Shown here piece after piece: positions 34,060-42,603 of a stretch of 64,000 bases of DNA. The position numbers and the translations under genes are program-made. Source of the stretch: Botrimarina colliarenosi (GTDB taxonomy: Bacteria; Planctomycetota; Planctomycetia; Pirellulales; Lacipirellulaceae); assembly GCF_007859955.1 (NCBI RefSeq), contig NZ_SJPR01000001.1, positions 1,183,590-1,247,589 of the forward strand, given 5' to 3'. Under the pieces are notes generated by a model. It was given only the letters and a program-made list of their open reading frames with translations. It ran no database searches and was not told where the DNA came from. The stretch's first letter is position 1, and each line of letters opens with the position of its first letter.

Positions 34060-34832
34060 TGCTCTACGACACCCACGCGCACCTCGACCAACGGACCTTC
34101 GCCGACGACCTGCCGGCGGTGCTGGAGCGGGCGCGCGGCGCGGGGGTGCTCGACGTGAACGTGATTGGCGTCGACGCCGCGTCAAGCCGGGCAATCGTCG
34201 CCCTGGCGGCCGAGCACTCGAAGCTCCACGCTGTGGTGGGGATCCAGCCGAACGACGTCGGCGAAGCGCAGCCGGGTGACTGGGACGAGATCGTCCGCCT
34301 CGCCGCCGCGCCCGGCGTCGTCGGCCTCGGCGAGACCGGCCTCGACCGCTACTGGGACGCGACCCCCTTCGAACAGCAGCAGGACTACTTCGACCGCCAT
34401 CTGCGGCTGTCGCAAACAACCGGCCTGCCGTTCGTTGTCCATATGCGCGAGTGCGAGGAAGAAGTCCTGGCGATGCTCCGCTCGGCTCGCGAGCGCGGCC
34501 CGCTCGCTGGCGTCATGCACAGTTACACCGGCACGGCCGCCGGCGCTACCGAGGCGATCGAGCTGGGGCTGCTGGTCAGCTTCGCCGGCATGGTGACGTT
34601 CAAGAAGTCGGACGCCCTCCGCGAGGTCGCCGTTGGCGTGCCGCTCGACCGGCTGCTGGTCGAGACCGACGCCCCCTACCTGACGCCCGAACCGGTCCGG
34701 AAGGTCAAGCGGAACGAGCCGGCCCACGTCGCCCACACGGCGAGGTTCCTGGCGGACCTACGCGGCGAGCCCTTCGACGCCTTCGCCGAGCAGACGACCG
34801 CCAACGCCAAGCGGCTTTTCGTGCCCCGTTGA
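34059..34832 (+). CDS. tatD: TatD-family metal-dependent hydrolase (DNase)
   Basis: The 257-aa TIM-barrel metallohydrolase. Metal ligands are visible: His6 and His8 in DTHAHLD, Glu92 in GETGLDRYWD, His128 in VVHMRE, His154 in MHSYTG and Asp204 in VETDAPYLTP. TatD proteins act as 3'-5' exonucleases or D-aminoacyl-tRNA-type hydrolases; the exact substrate in this lineage is unknown. The family length (~255-265 aa) is matched. Its start overlaps the stop of the preceding small gene by one base. Confidence 0.93.
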   Translation: MLYDTHAHLDQRTFADDLPAVLERARGAGVLDVNVIGVDAASSRAIVALAAEHSKLHAVVGIQPNDVGEAQPGDWDEIVRLAAAPGVVGLGETGLDRYWDATPFEQQQDYFDRHLRLSQTTGLPFVVHMRECEEEVLAMLRSARERGPLAGVMHSYTGTAAGATEAIELGLLVSFAGMVTFKKSDALREVAVGVPLDRLLVETDAPYLTPEPVRKVKRNEPAHVAHTARFLADLRGEPFDAFAEQTTANAKRLFVPR

Positions 34833-34909
34833 GACAGCACGGCTCGGTGTTGGAGTCTGTTCTCCAAGAGTTGTCCGGCTCGAGACCTGTCGTCTCGCTG
34901 CCGCTCGCT

Positions 34910-35953
34910 TCACTGTCGCAGGCCCAGCAGCGGGAAGCAGAGCACCGGGATCACCAGCGACGCCATCCCCAGCAGCCAGCGGCCGTTGCCGAGTTCGACC
35001 GAGTCGTCCGACGTTGGCGGGTGGTCGACCCCCATCAAGATCACGAGCACCAGCATCGGGGTCCAGACGGCCGCCTGCTCGAGGTTGATCACCACGTAGG
35101 CGATCGCCACCACGATGAAGCCGCGCGCAAAGGTGTGGGCGTCGCGGCCGAACAAGCCATAGATGGTGTGGCCGCCGTCGAGCTGGCTGATCGGCAGCAT
35201 GTTGAGGCCTGTGATCAGCATGCCGACCCAGCCGGCCATGAAGAAGGGGTTCACCTGCGAGATGCCGATCCATTCGCCCGCATTGACCGAGGCGTTGCCG
35301 GCGGCGTCGTGGACGGGGCGGGCGGCGTGCTGACGTTCGATCATCCATTTGACGATCTGCGGGCTGTTGAGCTGCACCTCGCCCGGCTGCGGCCGTTGCG
35401 ACAGGTCGAGCTGGCCGACGCCGTACCAGAGGATCGGAATCGCCACCACGAGTCCCGCTAAAGGACCGGCCAGGCCGATATCAAATATCTCCCGCCGGTT
35501 GGCGCGGAGGCCGTCCATGCCGATGACGGCGCCCATTGTGCCGATCGGGTTGAACGGCACGGGGATACAGAGCGGGTAACTGGCCGGAATGCGGTGAATG
35601 AGCGTGAGGACGAAGTGCCCCATCTCGTGCGACAGCAAGATGGCGAGCACGGCCAGCATGTAGACGAGGCCCTGCTGCCAGCCCGACGCGAGGGTCTGAG
35701 CCATCTCGCCCCAGTCGTCCATCCGCTCGAGCGGACGCCAATCGGCGGCGCCGACCCAGAGGGTGCTGGCGCAGGTGGCGAGGAACAGCCCGACCGGCAG
35801 CCCGACGCGGCGCCGACGGCTCCGCCGGGGCGGCTTGGTCCGCAGGTCCGAGGCCCGCAGCTCGGGGCCGACCTCGACCGAAAACTCAGCGGGCGGCGGA
35901 GCGGCGAGCTGGTCGTCGACGGGGCGAGAGGGTGGCGGCGTGGCTTCGCTCAT
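34910..35953 (-). CDS. Site-2-type membrane metalloprotease (M50)
   Basis: The 347-aa protein has a basic cytoplasmic N-terminus (residues 1-50) and about six membrane helices. The zinc site is LLSHEMGHF (His109, Glu110, His113), and the third ligand is in NMLPISQLDGGHTIYGLF. This is the intramembrane protease architecture (site-2 protease class) without an obvious PDZ domain. The ATG at 35953 is preferred; an upstream start at 36016 would add residues of low quality. The gene lies 102 nt downstream of infC on the same strand, where rpmI-rplT would be expected in many bacteria. Confidence 0.87.
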   Translation of the reverse strand: MSEATPPPSRPVDDQLAAPPPAEFSVEVGPELRASDLRTKPPRRSRRRRVGLPVGLFLATCASTLWVGAADWRPLERMDDWGEMAQTLASGWQQGLVYMLAVLAILLSHEMGHFVLTLIHRIPASYPLCIPVPFNPIGTMGAVIGMDGLRANRREIFDIGLAGPLAGLVVAIPILWYGVGQLDLSQRPQPGEVQLNSPQIVKWMIERQHAARPVHDAAGNASVNAGEWIGISQVNPFFMAGWVGMLITGLNMLPISQLDGGHTIYGLFGRDAHTFARGFIVVAIAYVVINLEQAAVWTPMLVLVILMGVDHPPTSDDSVELGNGRWLLGMASLVIPVLCFPLLGLRQ

Positions 35954-36035
35954 GCGGCCGATCGTAGGGCGCCCGTCGTTCAACCTGTAGGAGGGGTCTC
36001 CTGACCCCCCCGTCATCGCATCTACGTCGTCGCGA

Positions 36036-36065
36036 TTACTTCGGCTTACTTCGGCTTACTTCGGC
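36036..36065. repeat. Three tandem copies of a 10-bp unit at the infC stop
   Basis: TTACTTCGGC is repeated exactly three times (36036, 36046, 36056). The third copy carries the TAA stop of infC on the minus strand, so the other two copies extend past the end of the gene. Confidence 0.9.
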
Positions 36066-36592
36066 GCGAGCGTCGCGATGATGCGACGGCCCTGCATCGA
36101 GGGGCCTTGCTCGAGCTTCGCGCAATCTTCCAACTCGGTGATCACGCGCTGCAGGACCTTGAAGCCCTCGTCGGTGTGGGCGTTCTCACGGCCACGGAAG
36201 ATCACCGAGAAGATGACCTTGTCCTTCTTCTCCAAGAAACCGCGGGCCCGGTTGACCTTGGTCATCAGGTCGTGGTCGCCGATCTTCGGCCGGAGGCGGA
36301 CTTCCTTGTTTTGGCTCTGGTGCGTGTGCCCCTTGTGGTGCCGCTTCTTCTGCTGGTACTTGAACTTTCCGTAGTCCATGATCCGGCAGACGGGGGGCCG
36401 CTCGGTGGGGGCCACCTCGACCAGATCGAGCCCGGCGTCGCGTGCCTTCTGCAGGGCGTCCTCAGTGGGGACAATGCCGAGCTGCGTGCCGTCCGCATCA
36501 ATCACCCGGATCGGGGTGATGCGGATCGATTCGTTGATGCGTTGGGTGTCTTTTCGATCGGCGTTGCGATCGACGGTACGGAAGCGAGACAA
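36056..36592 (-). CDS. infC: Translation initiation factor IF-3 (TTG start)
   Basis: The 178-aa factor binds the 30S subunit and checks initiation codons. It has the N-domain ([20 protein letters not shown]) and the C-domain ([30 protein letters not shown]). The start codon is TTG at 36592: no ATG or GTG precedes the conserved RINESIR, and AGGA lies at a good distance upstream. Non-AUG initiation of infC is a known autoregulatory feature (AUU in E. coli), so IF-3 could repress its own synthesis. Unlike most bacteria, rpmI and rplT do not follow; a site-2 protease gene does. Confidence 0.93.
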   Translation of the reverse strand: MSRFRTVDRNADRKDTQRINESIRITPIRVIDADGTQLGIVPTEDALQKARDAGLDLVEVAPTERPPVCRIMDYGKFKYQQKKRHHKGHTHQSQNKEVRLRPKIGDHDLMTKVNRARGFLEKKDKVIFSVIFRGRENAHTDEGFKVLQRVITELEDCAKLEQGPSMQGRRIIATLAPK

Positions 36593-36681
36593 GTGTTTTC
36601 CTACGGGGGACTCGGATTGGCCGGCGACCAGGGATTGCCCGGCGCCCGGGCAGGCCGCCTAACCGGACGGCAAGACCCGAA

Positions 36682-36711
36682 AGTATTGGTCATGGAACGG
36701 GTCTGCGTCAA
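36682..36711 (-). promoter_or_regulatory. Candidate infC promoter
   Basis: On the minus strand TTGACG (36706-36711) and AATACT (36682-36687) are 18 nt apart. The resulting leader would be about 80 nt and contains a hairpin with stem TGCCCGG / CCGGGCA. Confidence 0.4.
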
Positions 36712-36791
36712 CTGAAGCGGCGGCGATAAAGGGGCCGATTTCACCGTTCGGGCCGATTTTTCCGGGACCCACGCCGGCGAGACCGCTCTTG

Positions 36792-37472
36792 TTAGCCCGC
36801 ACGCCGGACCTCGAAATAGACCTGCGAATTGCCGTACCAGGTGCCAATCGGCAGCGGCCCGTAGGCGAGAATCTTCGATTCCCACCCCTTTTGTCGCATC
36901 GACTGGATCGCCCGGCGGAAGTCAAAGCCGCGGTGGCTCGATTTCAGCTCGGTGGCGCGACGGGCGGGGATTCCGAGCAGGCTCGCCTTGAGGAACTCGA
37001 TCGGATAGTGCTCCGAAGGCTTCAATCGCAGCAGAAATCGATTGCACTCCTTCAAGAAGAGGGCCGGGCCCACTTCGATCGGGGCGCTCACGACAATGGC
37101 CCCCTCGGGCCCGAGGACGGCGTCGCAGTCGGCGAGGAACGCGTCGAGCTCGGCGTCGGAGAGGTGCTCGATCGTTTCGAAGAGCGTCACCGTCCCGAAC
37201 GGGCCCTGGCCGCGGACTTCGTCCATCGTGGCGAAGATCGGCAGCCCCGCCTGGCAGCGTTCTGCCATGAAGGGCTCGTAGCCGACGGCGCTGCCGGGCC
37301 GCTCGGACTCGAGCGAAGCGATCAACACACCCGACCCGCACCCGTAGTCGAGCACCCGCCCCGCGTCCAACCGGCCACGCACCAACTCGAGCGAACGCCG
37401 CACTCGGGTCCGGTGGGCGTATCGGGCGAGCGGGTTGGGAGAATTGATCGTGGCGGCGTCGTATTCAGACAT
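36792..37472 (-). CDS. Class I SAM-dependent methyltransferase
   Basis: The 226-aa protein has the Rossmann methyltransferase core: LDYGCGSGVLIASL as motif I (residues ~41-54), VTLFETIEHLSDAELDAFL as the HLSD-type post-II region, and GAIVVSAPIEVGPALF as motif III. The pattern resembles UbiG/Methyltransf_11/23-type enzymes that act on small molecules or sugars. The substrate is not identifiable. The ATG at 37472 has no obvious Shine-Dalgarno sequence. Confidence 0.82.
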   Translation of the reverse strand: MSEYDAATINSPNPLARYAHRTRVRRSLELVRGRLDAGRVLDYGCGSGVLIASLESERPGSAVGYEPFMAERCQAGLPIFATMDEVRGQGPFGTVTLFETIEHLSDAELDAFLADCDAVLGPEGAIVVSAPIEVGPALFLKECNRFLLRLKPSEHYPIEFLKASLLGIPARRATELKSSHRGFDFRRAIQSMRQKGWESKILAYGPLPIGTWYGNSQVYFEVRRAG

Positions 37473-37604
37473 CGCGGCTTTTTTGCGGACGGGGTGGATT
37501 CGACAGAAAGAGGACGCGTGCCGAAGGGGGGCGATCCGTTCACTTTACTTCGGTTTCGCGATGGCCACCAATGACAGCCGGCGGCGGCCTTTCTAGAGGC
37601 CACC

Positions 37605-38510
37605 CTAGCGCCCGGCCCCAAACTGCTGCGAAAGCCGGCCGAGCATGCGTTGTTCGAGGGCCTCGTCGCGGCCGATGTCGATCCAGCGGCCCGGTCCGGT
37701 GATGGCGTCGACCGGGGTCACCCGGTCGGTCGGCAAGGCGCTGTCGTTACGGATCGAGGCGGCCCCGGCGCTAGCGAGCTCGGGACGATTGAGGTCTTCC
37801 AACTGCTTTTCGACCCGCACGTCGAGTTCGTAGCCCCCCGCGGCGGGCATCACCCGGACGATCGCCCGGCGGCGGATCGTCTGTAGCGTGCTCTGCCAGC
37901 GATTGAAGCCCCCGGCCGAGTCGCGGCGCCAAGGCTCAAAGATCGTCGAGCCCGACGCCCATTGGGTCTCAAGCCGGCCCTCGCTGAGCATCGTGCCGGA
38001 TTGGCGGATCCGCTCTTCGCTACGGATCGGGAAGTAGCGGCTCGCTTCACGGGCGACCGTCTCCCACGCCGCGTCGGGGTTCGAGGCCCGGACATACAAC
38101 GGATTAGGGAGTGGGTTGTCGATCCGCGGCTGCTGCGGCAAGCCAAAGTCGTCGCTGATGGGCCCTCCCTCGGGAGGCAGCACGTCGAACCACCCCGGCT
38201 CGGCCGTCGCGGACTGCGGCGCCTTGGGAGCCGGGGCGCCCGGAACCATCACCATCGGGGGCCCGAAGGCGCCGATTGGCGGCCCGACCTCGTAGCCGAG
38301 CCCGAACGGCGGCGGGGTGTCGCAGCTCAGCTCGCCGGGAGCCAAGTAGCTGGGCCCCCACGGCGATCCAGAGACCGCCATTGGCCCCTGGCCACGGAAC
38401 ACCTCGGTTGACTCCGATTCGACCGCTGCGGCGGGCGGCGCAGGCGGGGCGTCGGGCGCCAATTGGCACCCCATGCTCGTCACGGCGAGGAGGAGGAAGG
38501 AACGGTGCAT
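37605..38510 (-). CDS. Lipoprotein, proline-rich, unknown function
   Basis: The 301-aa product has a lipoprotein signal (SFLLLAVTSMGC; Cys15 would be lipidated). A Pro/Gly-rich, low-complexity stretch (residues ~20-115) follows with patches like PPFGLGYEVGPPIGAFGPP. The C-terminal half is a folded domain starting near residue 135 (NPDAAWETVAREASRYFPI) with RRRAIVRVMPAAGGYELDVR and DIGRDEALEQRMLGRLSQQF at the end. It resembles planctomycete-specific outer-envelope lipoproteins but I cannot assign a family. The gene is divergent from nnrE at 38608. Confidence 0.75.
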   Translation of the reverse strand: MHRSFLLLAVTSMGCQLAPDAPPAPPAAAVESESTEVFRGQGPMAVSGSPWGPSYLAPGELSCDTPPPFGLGYEVGPPIGAFGPPMVMVPGAPAPKAPQSATAEPGWFDVLPPEGGPISDDFGLPQQPRIDNPLPNPLYVRASNPDAAWETVAREASRYFPIRSEERIRQSGTMLSEGRLETQWASGSTIFEPWRRDSAGGFNRWQSTLQTIRRRAIVRVMPAAGGYELDVRVEKQLEDLNRPELASAGAASIRNDSALPTDRVTPVDAITGPGRWIDIGRDEALEQRMLGRLSQQFGAGR

Positions 38511-38607
38511 GCGTTCGGGCAGGAGGATCGGCCAGCGAGTGGCGGAGCGTCGCGAAATCGGCCTGCTGCGGCAATGCCAGCCCGCCCGGTTCTGCTAGCA
38601 TTCCCGC

Positions 38608-39273
38608 ATGTCTCCAAACCCCATGAATCGCGAAGAAGTCCGCGCCTTCGACCGCGACGCCATTGAGCGGCTTGGGCTGCCGGGCGTGGTGCTCATGGAG
38701 AACGCGGGCCGCGGCTGTGTCGAGGTGCTCGAGCGGCTCGGCGTCGGCGGGCCAGTGCTAGTTGTCTGCGGCAAAGGGAACAACGGCGGCGACGGCTTTG
38801 TGATCGCCCGCCACCTGGCGGTCCGCGGCTACGACTGCCGGGTCGCCCTGGGGGCCGACCCCGCCGACCTGGCGGGCGACGCGCGGGTGATGTTCGAGGC
38901 GCTCACCCACTGCGGCGTGCCGATTCTCGACGAAAGCGGCGTCAACGCCGGCCTTATGCTCCAGGAACTCGACGCCCTGTCGCGCGACGCGGCCTGGATC
39001 GTCGACGCTCTGCTCGGCACCGGCGTGAAGGGCTCGCCCCGGCCGCCTTACGACACCCTGATCGACTGGATGAATGGCGAGGGGGGGCGGCGCCTGGCGG
39101 TCGATCTGCCGAGCGGCCTCGATTGCGACACCGGCGAGCCGGGCTCGCCGACGGTGCGGGCCGACCATACCTGCACGTTCGTGGCCCCGAAGGTCGGCTT
39201 TGCGAATCCCGCCGCCGCGGAGTTTCTGGGCGAGCTTCACGTGCTGGATATCGGCGCGCCGTTCAACCGATAG
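38608..39273 (+). CDS. nnrE: NAD(P)H-hydrate epimerase
   Basis: The 221-aa YjeF N-terminal-type domain epimerises R- and S-NAD(P)HX during nicotinamide nucleotide repair. Motifs are GVVLMENAGRG, VVCGKGNNGGDGFVIARHL, VDALLGTGVKG and DLPSGLDCDTGEP. The protein is the epimerase alone; the ADP-dependent dehydratase domain (NnrD) fused to it in E. coli is missing here. The start at 38608 has no strong Shine-Dalgarno. An ATG at 38623 is a possible alternative. Confidence 0.9.
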   Translation: MSPNPMNREEVRAFDRDAIERLGLPGVVLMENAGRGCVEVLERLGVGGPVLVVCGKGNNGGDGFVIARHLAVRGYDCRVALGADPADLAGDARVMFEALTHCGVPILDESGVNAGLMLQELDALSRDAAWIVDALLGTGVKGSPRPPYDTLIDWMNGEGGRRLAVDLPSGLDCDTGEPGSPTVRADHTCTFVAPKVGFANPAAAEFLGELHVLDIGAPFNR

Positions 39274-39323
39274 GCGGAATGCGAGACACCACTCACTTCG
39301 CAGGTCTGTGGGAGGGTAGGTCT

Positions 39324-39398
39324 GTGGGAGGCGTCTCCCGACGCCGATTACGGTATCCATCCTGAAATGGCGTGGTGCGCGTAATCGGCGCCTCCCAC
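39324..39398. repeat. Palindromic repeat between convergent nnrE and mutM
   Basis: GTGGGAGGCG...GCCGATTACG on the left is mirrored by CGTAATCGGCGCCTCCCAC (39380-39398) on the right. The left arm carries a 9-nt insertion (TCTCCCGAC) at its centre. GTCTGTGGGAGG is also partly duplicated just to its left. Placed to terminate both genes. Confidence 0.7.
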
Positions 39399-39421
39399 AA
39401 TTATCCTATTGAATAACGCCT

Positions 39422-40255
39422 TTAGCGCCGCTGGCAGCCTACGCAGAAGAATGTCGAGCGTTGCGCCTGGACGATCCGCTGCACCTCCCCCGCACAGCGC
39501 GGGCACGGCTCACCGGCCCGGCCATAAACGCGATGGTGCAGCTGATAGCCGCCATCTTGGTTGAGCTTGTTGCGATACGTCCCGTCGCCCAGCGACGACC
39601 CCTCATAGCGGACCGCTTCGCTGAGCACTTCGCGCGTCGCCACCGCGATCCGCTCCCACTGCGGGCCCGACAACAAATCGCACCGCGCCGCCGGATGCAC
39701 GCCGGCAACATGCAAGATCTCCGCGGCGTAGATATTCCCAATCCCCGCCACCGCTCGCTGATCGAGCAGCGCGACTTTCACGGCCCGCCGACTCCCGGCG
39801 AGCCGGCGACGCAAGTCGTCGGAGGAAACCACCAACCCATCCGGCCCCAGCAACTCCTCCCCAAACGACGCATCGAACTCCGCCGGAGCGTAGAGCCGAA
39901 CCTTCCCCAGCCCCCGTTGGTCCCAGAACCAGACGCGCTGGAGCACGCCCCCTTCCAGGCCAAGCTGCACCCGCAGGTAGAGCGGATTGGGCGACTCGCC
40001 AGCGCCGACTAAGCCGGTCATCCGCGGTTCGAGGATCAGCCGGTCGCCCGAATCGATCCGCAACGAAACCCGTTTGCCAACCCGCTCGACCGCGACGATC
40101 TCACGTCCCACCACCCGCCGCCGCAACCCGTCAATGCGTGGCGTGATGCCGATCGGCTTCCGCGGGCAGGGGAGCCGCTCGAACGAGGCGATGGTGGCGC
40201 CCGCCGCGTCGGCGACGCCGCGTCGCATGGTTTCGACTTCGGGGAGTTCCGGCAT
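39422..40255 (-). CDS. mutM: Formamidopyrimidine-DNA glycosylase
   Basis: The 277-aa base-excision repair enzyme removes 8-oxoguanine and formamidopyrimidines. The N-terminus is MPELPEVETMRRG, with catalytic Pro2 and Glu3. The beta-hairpin Lys lies in RVGKRVSL. The helix-two-turn-helix segment has GIGNIYAAEILHVAGVHP. A C-terminal zinc finger (CPRCAGEV ... FFCVGCQRR) closes the protein. The length is typical. The start is fixed by the mature N-terminus. Confidence 0.95.
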   Translation of the reverse strand: MPELPEVETMRRGVADAAGATIASFERLPCPRKPIGITPRIDGLRRRVVGREIVAVERVGKRVSLRIDSGDRLILEPRMTGLVGAGESPNPLYLRVQLGLEGGVLQRVWFWDQRGLGKVRLYAPAEFDASFGEELLGPDGLVVSSDDLRRRLAGSRRAVKVALLDQRAVAGIGNIYAAEILHVAGVHPAARCDLLSGPQWERIAVATREVLSEAVRYEGSSLGDGTYRNKLNQDGGYQLHHRVYGRAGEPCPRCAGEVQRIVQAQRSTFFCVGCQRR

Positions 40256-40307
40256 GGAAGAAGGGTTACCGCCAAGACGCCAAGAACGCCAAGGGCTGCT
40301 AGGGAGA

Positions 40308-40339
40308 TTTACCGCGGAGTGCGCGGAGGACGCGAAGAG
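40308..40339. repeat. Left flank of an inverted pair around the membrane-protein gene
   Basis: The sequence TTTACCGCGGAGTGCGCGGA followed by GGACGCGAAGAG-like bases is repeated in inverse orientation at 41190-41220, with a few mismatches. It belongs to a class of dispersed 'cgcggaggacgcgaag' sequences. Confidence 0.55.
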
Positions 40340-40373
40340 CAGGACTCATCTGCAAAAAGCACGCGACTAACGG

Positions 40374-41141
40374 TTAGCTGACGGAAGGGGCCTGAGTGAA
40401 TGTTCCCCCTGTAAGTCGAAGTCCCAAGAAGTACGTTACGAGTAGATAAGCGAATTGCAGGCCAAGGGCCCCAGCGGCGAAGCCAAGTGTGATTGGTCCG
40501 AAGAAACCGACGCCAGGAAATCCGAATCCGGGACCACTCGGGATAATCAAAGCCATTGCCAGCTTAGTAATCCAAATGGCGTTCAGTATTGTCCCACTAC
40601 CAACCATAAGTGCTGCGGCAGTTTTCCCTCGCGCAGCAAGGGCCGCCACGACATGCGGCATAGCACTAATGGCAAACAAGAACAGGATCAGCATTGAGGG
40701 CAATACGGTGTAGGGGGACATCGGGCGAACGAGGCAAACGCACAACCCTAGATACAGAGACAACGATGCGGTGATCGCAAGAAGTGCTCTCGTTGAATAC
40801 CGAAACCAGTCGGTAGCTAAGTTCGCTCGTGGGAAAGCAACCTCTTCAAACTTCCAGCCGCGCAGCCACCGGGCGATCGAATAGATGGAAATCCCTCCGA
40901 GATAGGCTGACAGATAACCGAGGGGCGGTAGAAGGGCTTCAACCGGCAGAAAAGTCTCCCTCTCAAGACGGAACCCAAAGCCGACCCAAGCCATAATCAA
41001 TAGTACAGGGATCGCAGACAATCCCACACGTATCGCCACAGCTTGTCGAGCAAAGGCTCCCCAAGACGCGCAGGCCAAAACTAGCGACCACGCGAGCCCA
41101 AGCGTCGCACCGAACTGAAATTCGTAGAGTGACTCTGACAA
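40374..41141 (-). CDS. Hypothetical multi-pass membrane protein (TTG start)
   Basis: The 255-aa product has about six hydrophobic helices (for example FGATLGLAWSLVLACASWGA and LSLYLGLCVCLV) and no recognised motif or family. The start is TTG at 41141, fixed by GGAGG six nt upstream; no ATG lies near it. Its GC content looks clearly lower than that of adjacent genes, and inverted repeat sequences flank it (40308-40339, 41190-41220), so acquisition by transfer is likely. It sits between mutM and trpB with no functional link. Confidence 0.7.
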   Translation of the reverse strand: MSESLYEFQFGATLGLAWSLVLACASWGAFARQAVAIRVGLSAIPVLLIMAWVGFGFRLERETFLPVEALLPPLGYLSAYLGGISIYSIARWLRGWKFEEVAFPRANLATDWFRYSTRALLAITASLSLYLGLCVCLVRPMSPYTVLPSMLILFLFAISAMPHVVAALAARGKTAAALMVGSGTILNAIWITKLAMALIIPSGPGFGFPGVGFFGPITLGFAAGALGLQFAYLLVTYFLGLRLTGGTFTQAPSVS

Positions 41142-41189
41142 ACCTTGCCTCCGTTAAGCTGCTTAAAACGCTCTTGCGAGCGGCGCGTT

Positions 41190-41220
41190 TCTTCGCGTCC
41201 TCCGCGGCTCCGCGGTGAAA
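41190..41220. repeat. Right flank of an inverted pair around the membrane-protein gene
   Basis: CTTCGCGTCCTCCGCGGCTC, then CGCGGTGAAA, is the inverse of the sequence at 40308-40339. A further similar copy in the same orientation follows at about 41242-41275, so the pair may be two members of a dispersed repeat class. Confidence 0.55.
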
Positions 41221-41375
41221 GCTTCCAGGGGGAACCGTGGCGTTCTCCGCGTCCTCCGCGATCTCCGCGGTAAAATCCCCCACCGAGCCGTGGCGTTCTC
41301 GGCGTCCCAGCGGTTCCCTTGATCACGCCGCCCCCCGCAGCCGACAATGGAGGGCTCTCCCACCCAGGATAACCG

Positions 41376-42596
41376 ATGAGCAGCGCCGCCCCCTCCGCCA
41401 CTAGCCAAGTTCCCGACGCCGCCGGCCGTTTCGGCCAGTTTGGCGGTCGGTACGTGCCCGAGACCCTCGTCAAAGCCCTTGAGGAACTGACGGTCGAGTA
41501 CGAGAAGTCGATCCGGGACCAGGCGTTCCAGACCGAGCTGGCCGAGCTGTGGCGGGATTTCGTGGGGCGGCCCTCGCCGCTCTACCACGCCAAGCGGCTC
41601 AGCGAGACCTGCGGCGGCGCCCAGATCTACTTCAAGCGCGAGGACACCAACCACACCGGCGCCCACAAGATCAACAACACGCTCGGACAGTGCCTGCTGA
41701 CGATGCGGATGGGCAAGACCCGCGTGATTGCCGAGACCGGCGCCGGCCAGCACGGCGTCGCCACCGCCACGGCGTGCGCCCACTTCGGCCTGCCGTGCGT
41801 CGTCTACATGGGCGAGGAAGACATCCGCCGGCAGTCGCCCAATGTCTTCGCGATGAAGCTTCTCGGCGCCGAGGTGCGGCCGGTCTCGACCGGTTCGAAG
41901 ACGCTCCGCGACGCGATCAACGAGGCGATGCGCGACTGGATGTCGTCGGTCGAGACGACGCACTACATCCTCGGCTCGGTCGTTGGCCCGCACCCGTTCC
42001 CGCGGATCGTGCGCGACTACCAGTCGGTGATCGGCAGCGAGACGATCGCCCAGTGCCAGCAGAAGCTCGGCCGGCTGCCCAACGCGGTGGTCGCCTGCGT
42101 TGGCGGCGGCTCGAACGCAGCCGGCATGTTCTACCCGTTCGTCGATCACACCGAGGTCGAGCTCATCGGCGTCGAGGCCGGCGGCCGCAGCGACAAGCCG
42201 GGCGATCACGCCAGCCCGCTCACGTACGGCCAGCCGGGCGTGCTGCACGGCAGTTTTTCGTACGTGATGCAGGACGAGGACGGGCAGACGTGCGACGTCC
42301 ACAGCATGTCGGCGGGCCTCGACTACCCGGGCGTCGGCCCCGAGCACAGCTACTGGAAAGACGCCGGCCGGGTGACGTACACCAGCTGCCAAGACGGCGA
42401 CGCGATGAAGGCGTTCGACGCCTGCGCGTCAAGCGAAGGGATCATGCCGGCCCTCGAGACAGCGCACGCGGTGGCGAAAGCGATGGAGCTGGCGGCCGGG
42501 CGTTCGAAGGACGAGGTGATCGTCGTCTGCCTCAGCGGCCGCGGCGACAAGGACGCGATGGAGATCGCGCGGCTGAAGGGGGTCAGCTACGGCTGA
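41376..42596 (+). CDS. trpB: Tryptophan synthase beta chain
   Basis: The 406-aa PLP enzyme joins indole with serine. Motifs are [15 protein letters not shown] at the N-terminus, [15 protein letters not shown] with PLP Lys98, [17 protein letters not shown] and the phosphate-binding [29 protein letters not shown] gives the conserved C-terminal segment. This is TrpB type 1, which works with TrpA. The downstream YwqG-like gene starts 7 nt after the stop; trpA follows it. The spacer before the start holds dispersed repeat sequence. Confidence 0.97.
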   Translation: MSSAAPSATSQVPDAAGRFGQFGGRYVPETLVKALEELTVEYEKSIRDQAFQTELAELWRDFVGRPSPLYHAKRLSETCGGAQIYFKREDTNHTGAHKINNTLGQCLLTMRMGKTRVIAETGAGQHGVATATACAHFGLPCVVYMGEEDIRRQSPNVFAMKLLGAEVRPVSTGSKTLRDAINEAMRDWMSSVETTHYILGSVVGPHPFPRIVRDYQSVIGSETIAQCQQKLGRLPNAVVACVGGGSNAAGMFYPFVDHTEVELIGVEAGGRSDKPGDHASPLTYGQPGVLHGSFSYVMQDEDGQTCDVHSMSAGLDYPGVGPEHSYWKDAGRVTYTSCQDGDAMKAFDACASSEGIMPALETAHAVAKAMELAAGRSKDEVIVVCLSGRGDKDAMEIARLKGVSYG

Positions 42597-42603
42597 GACT
42601 TCG

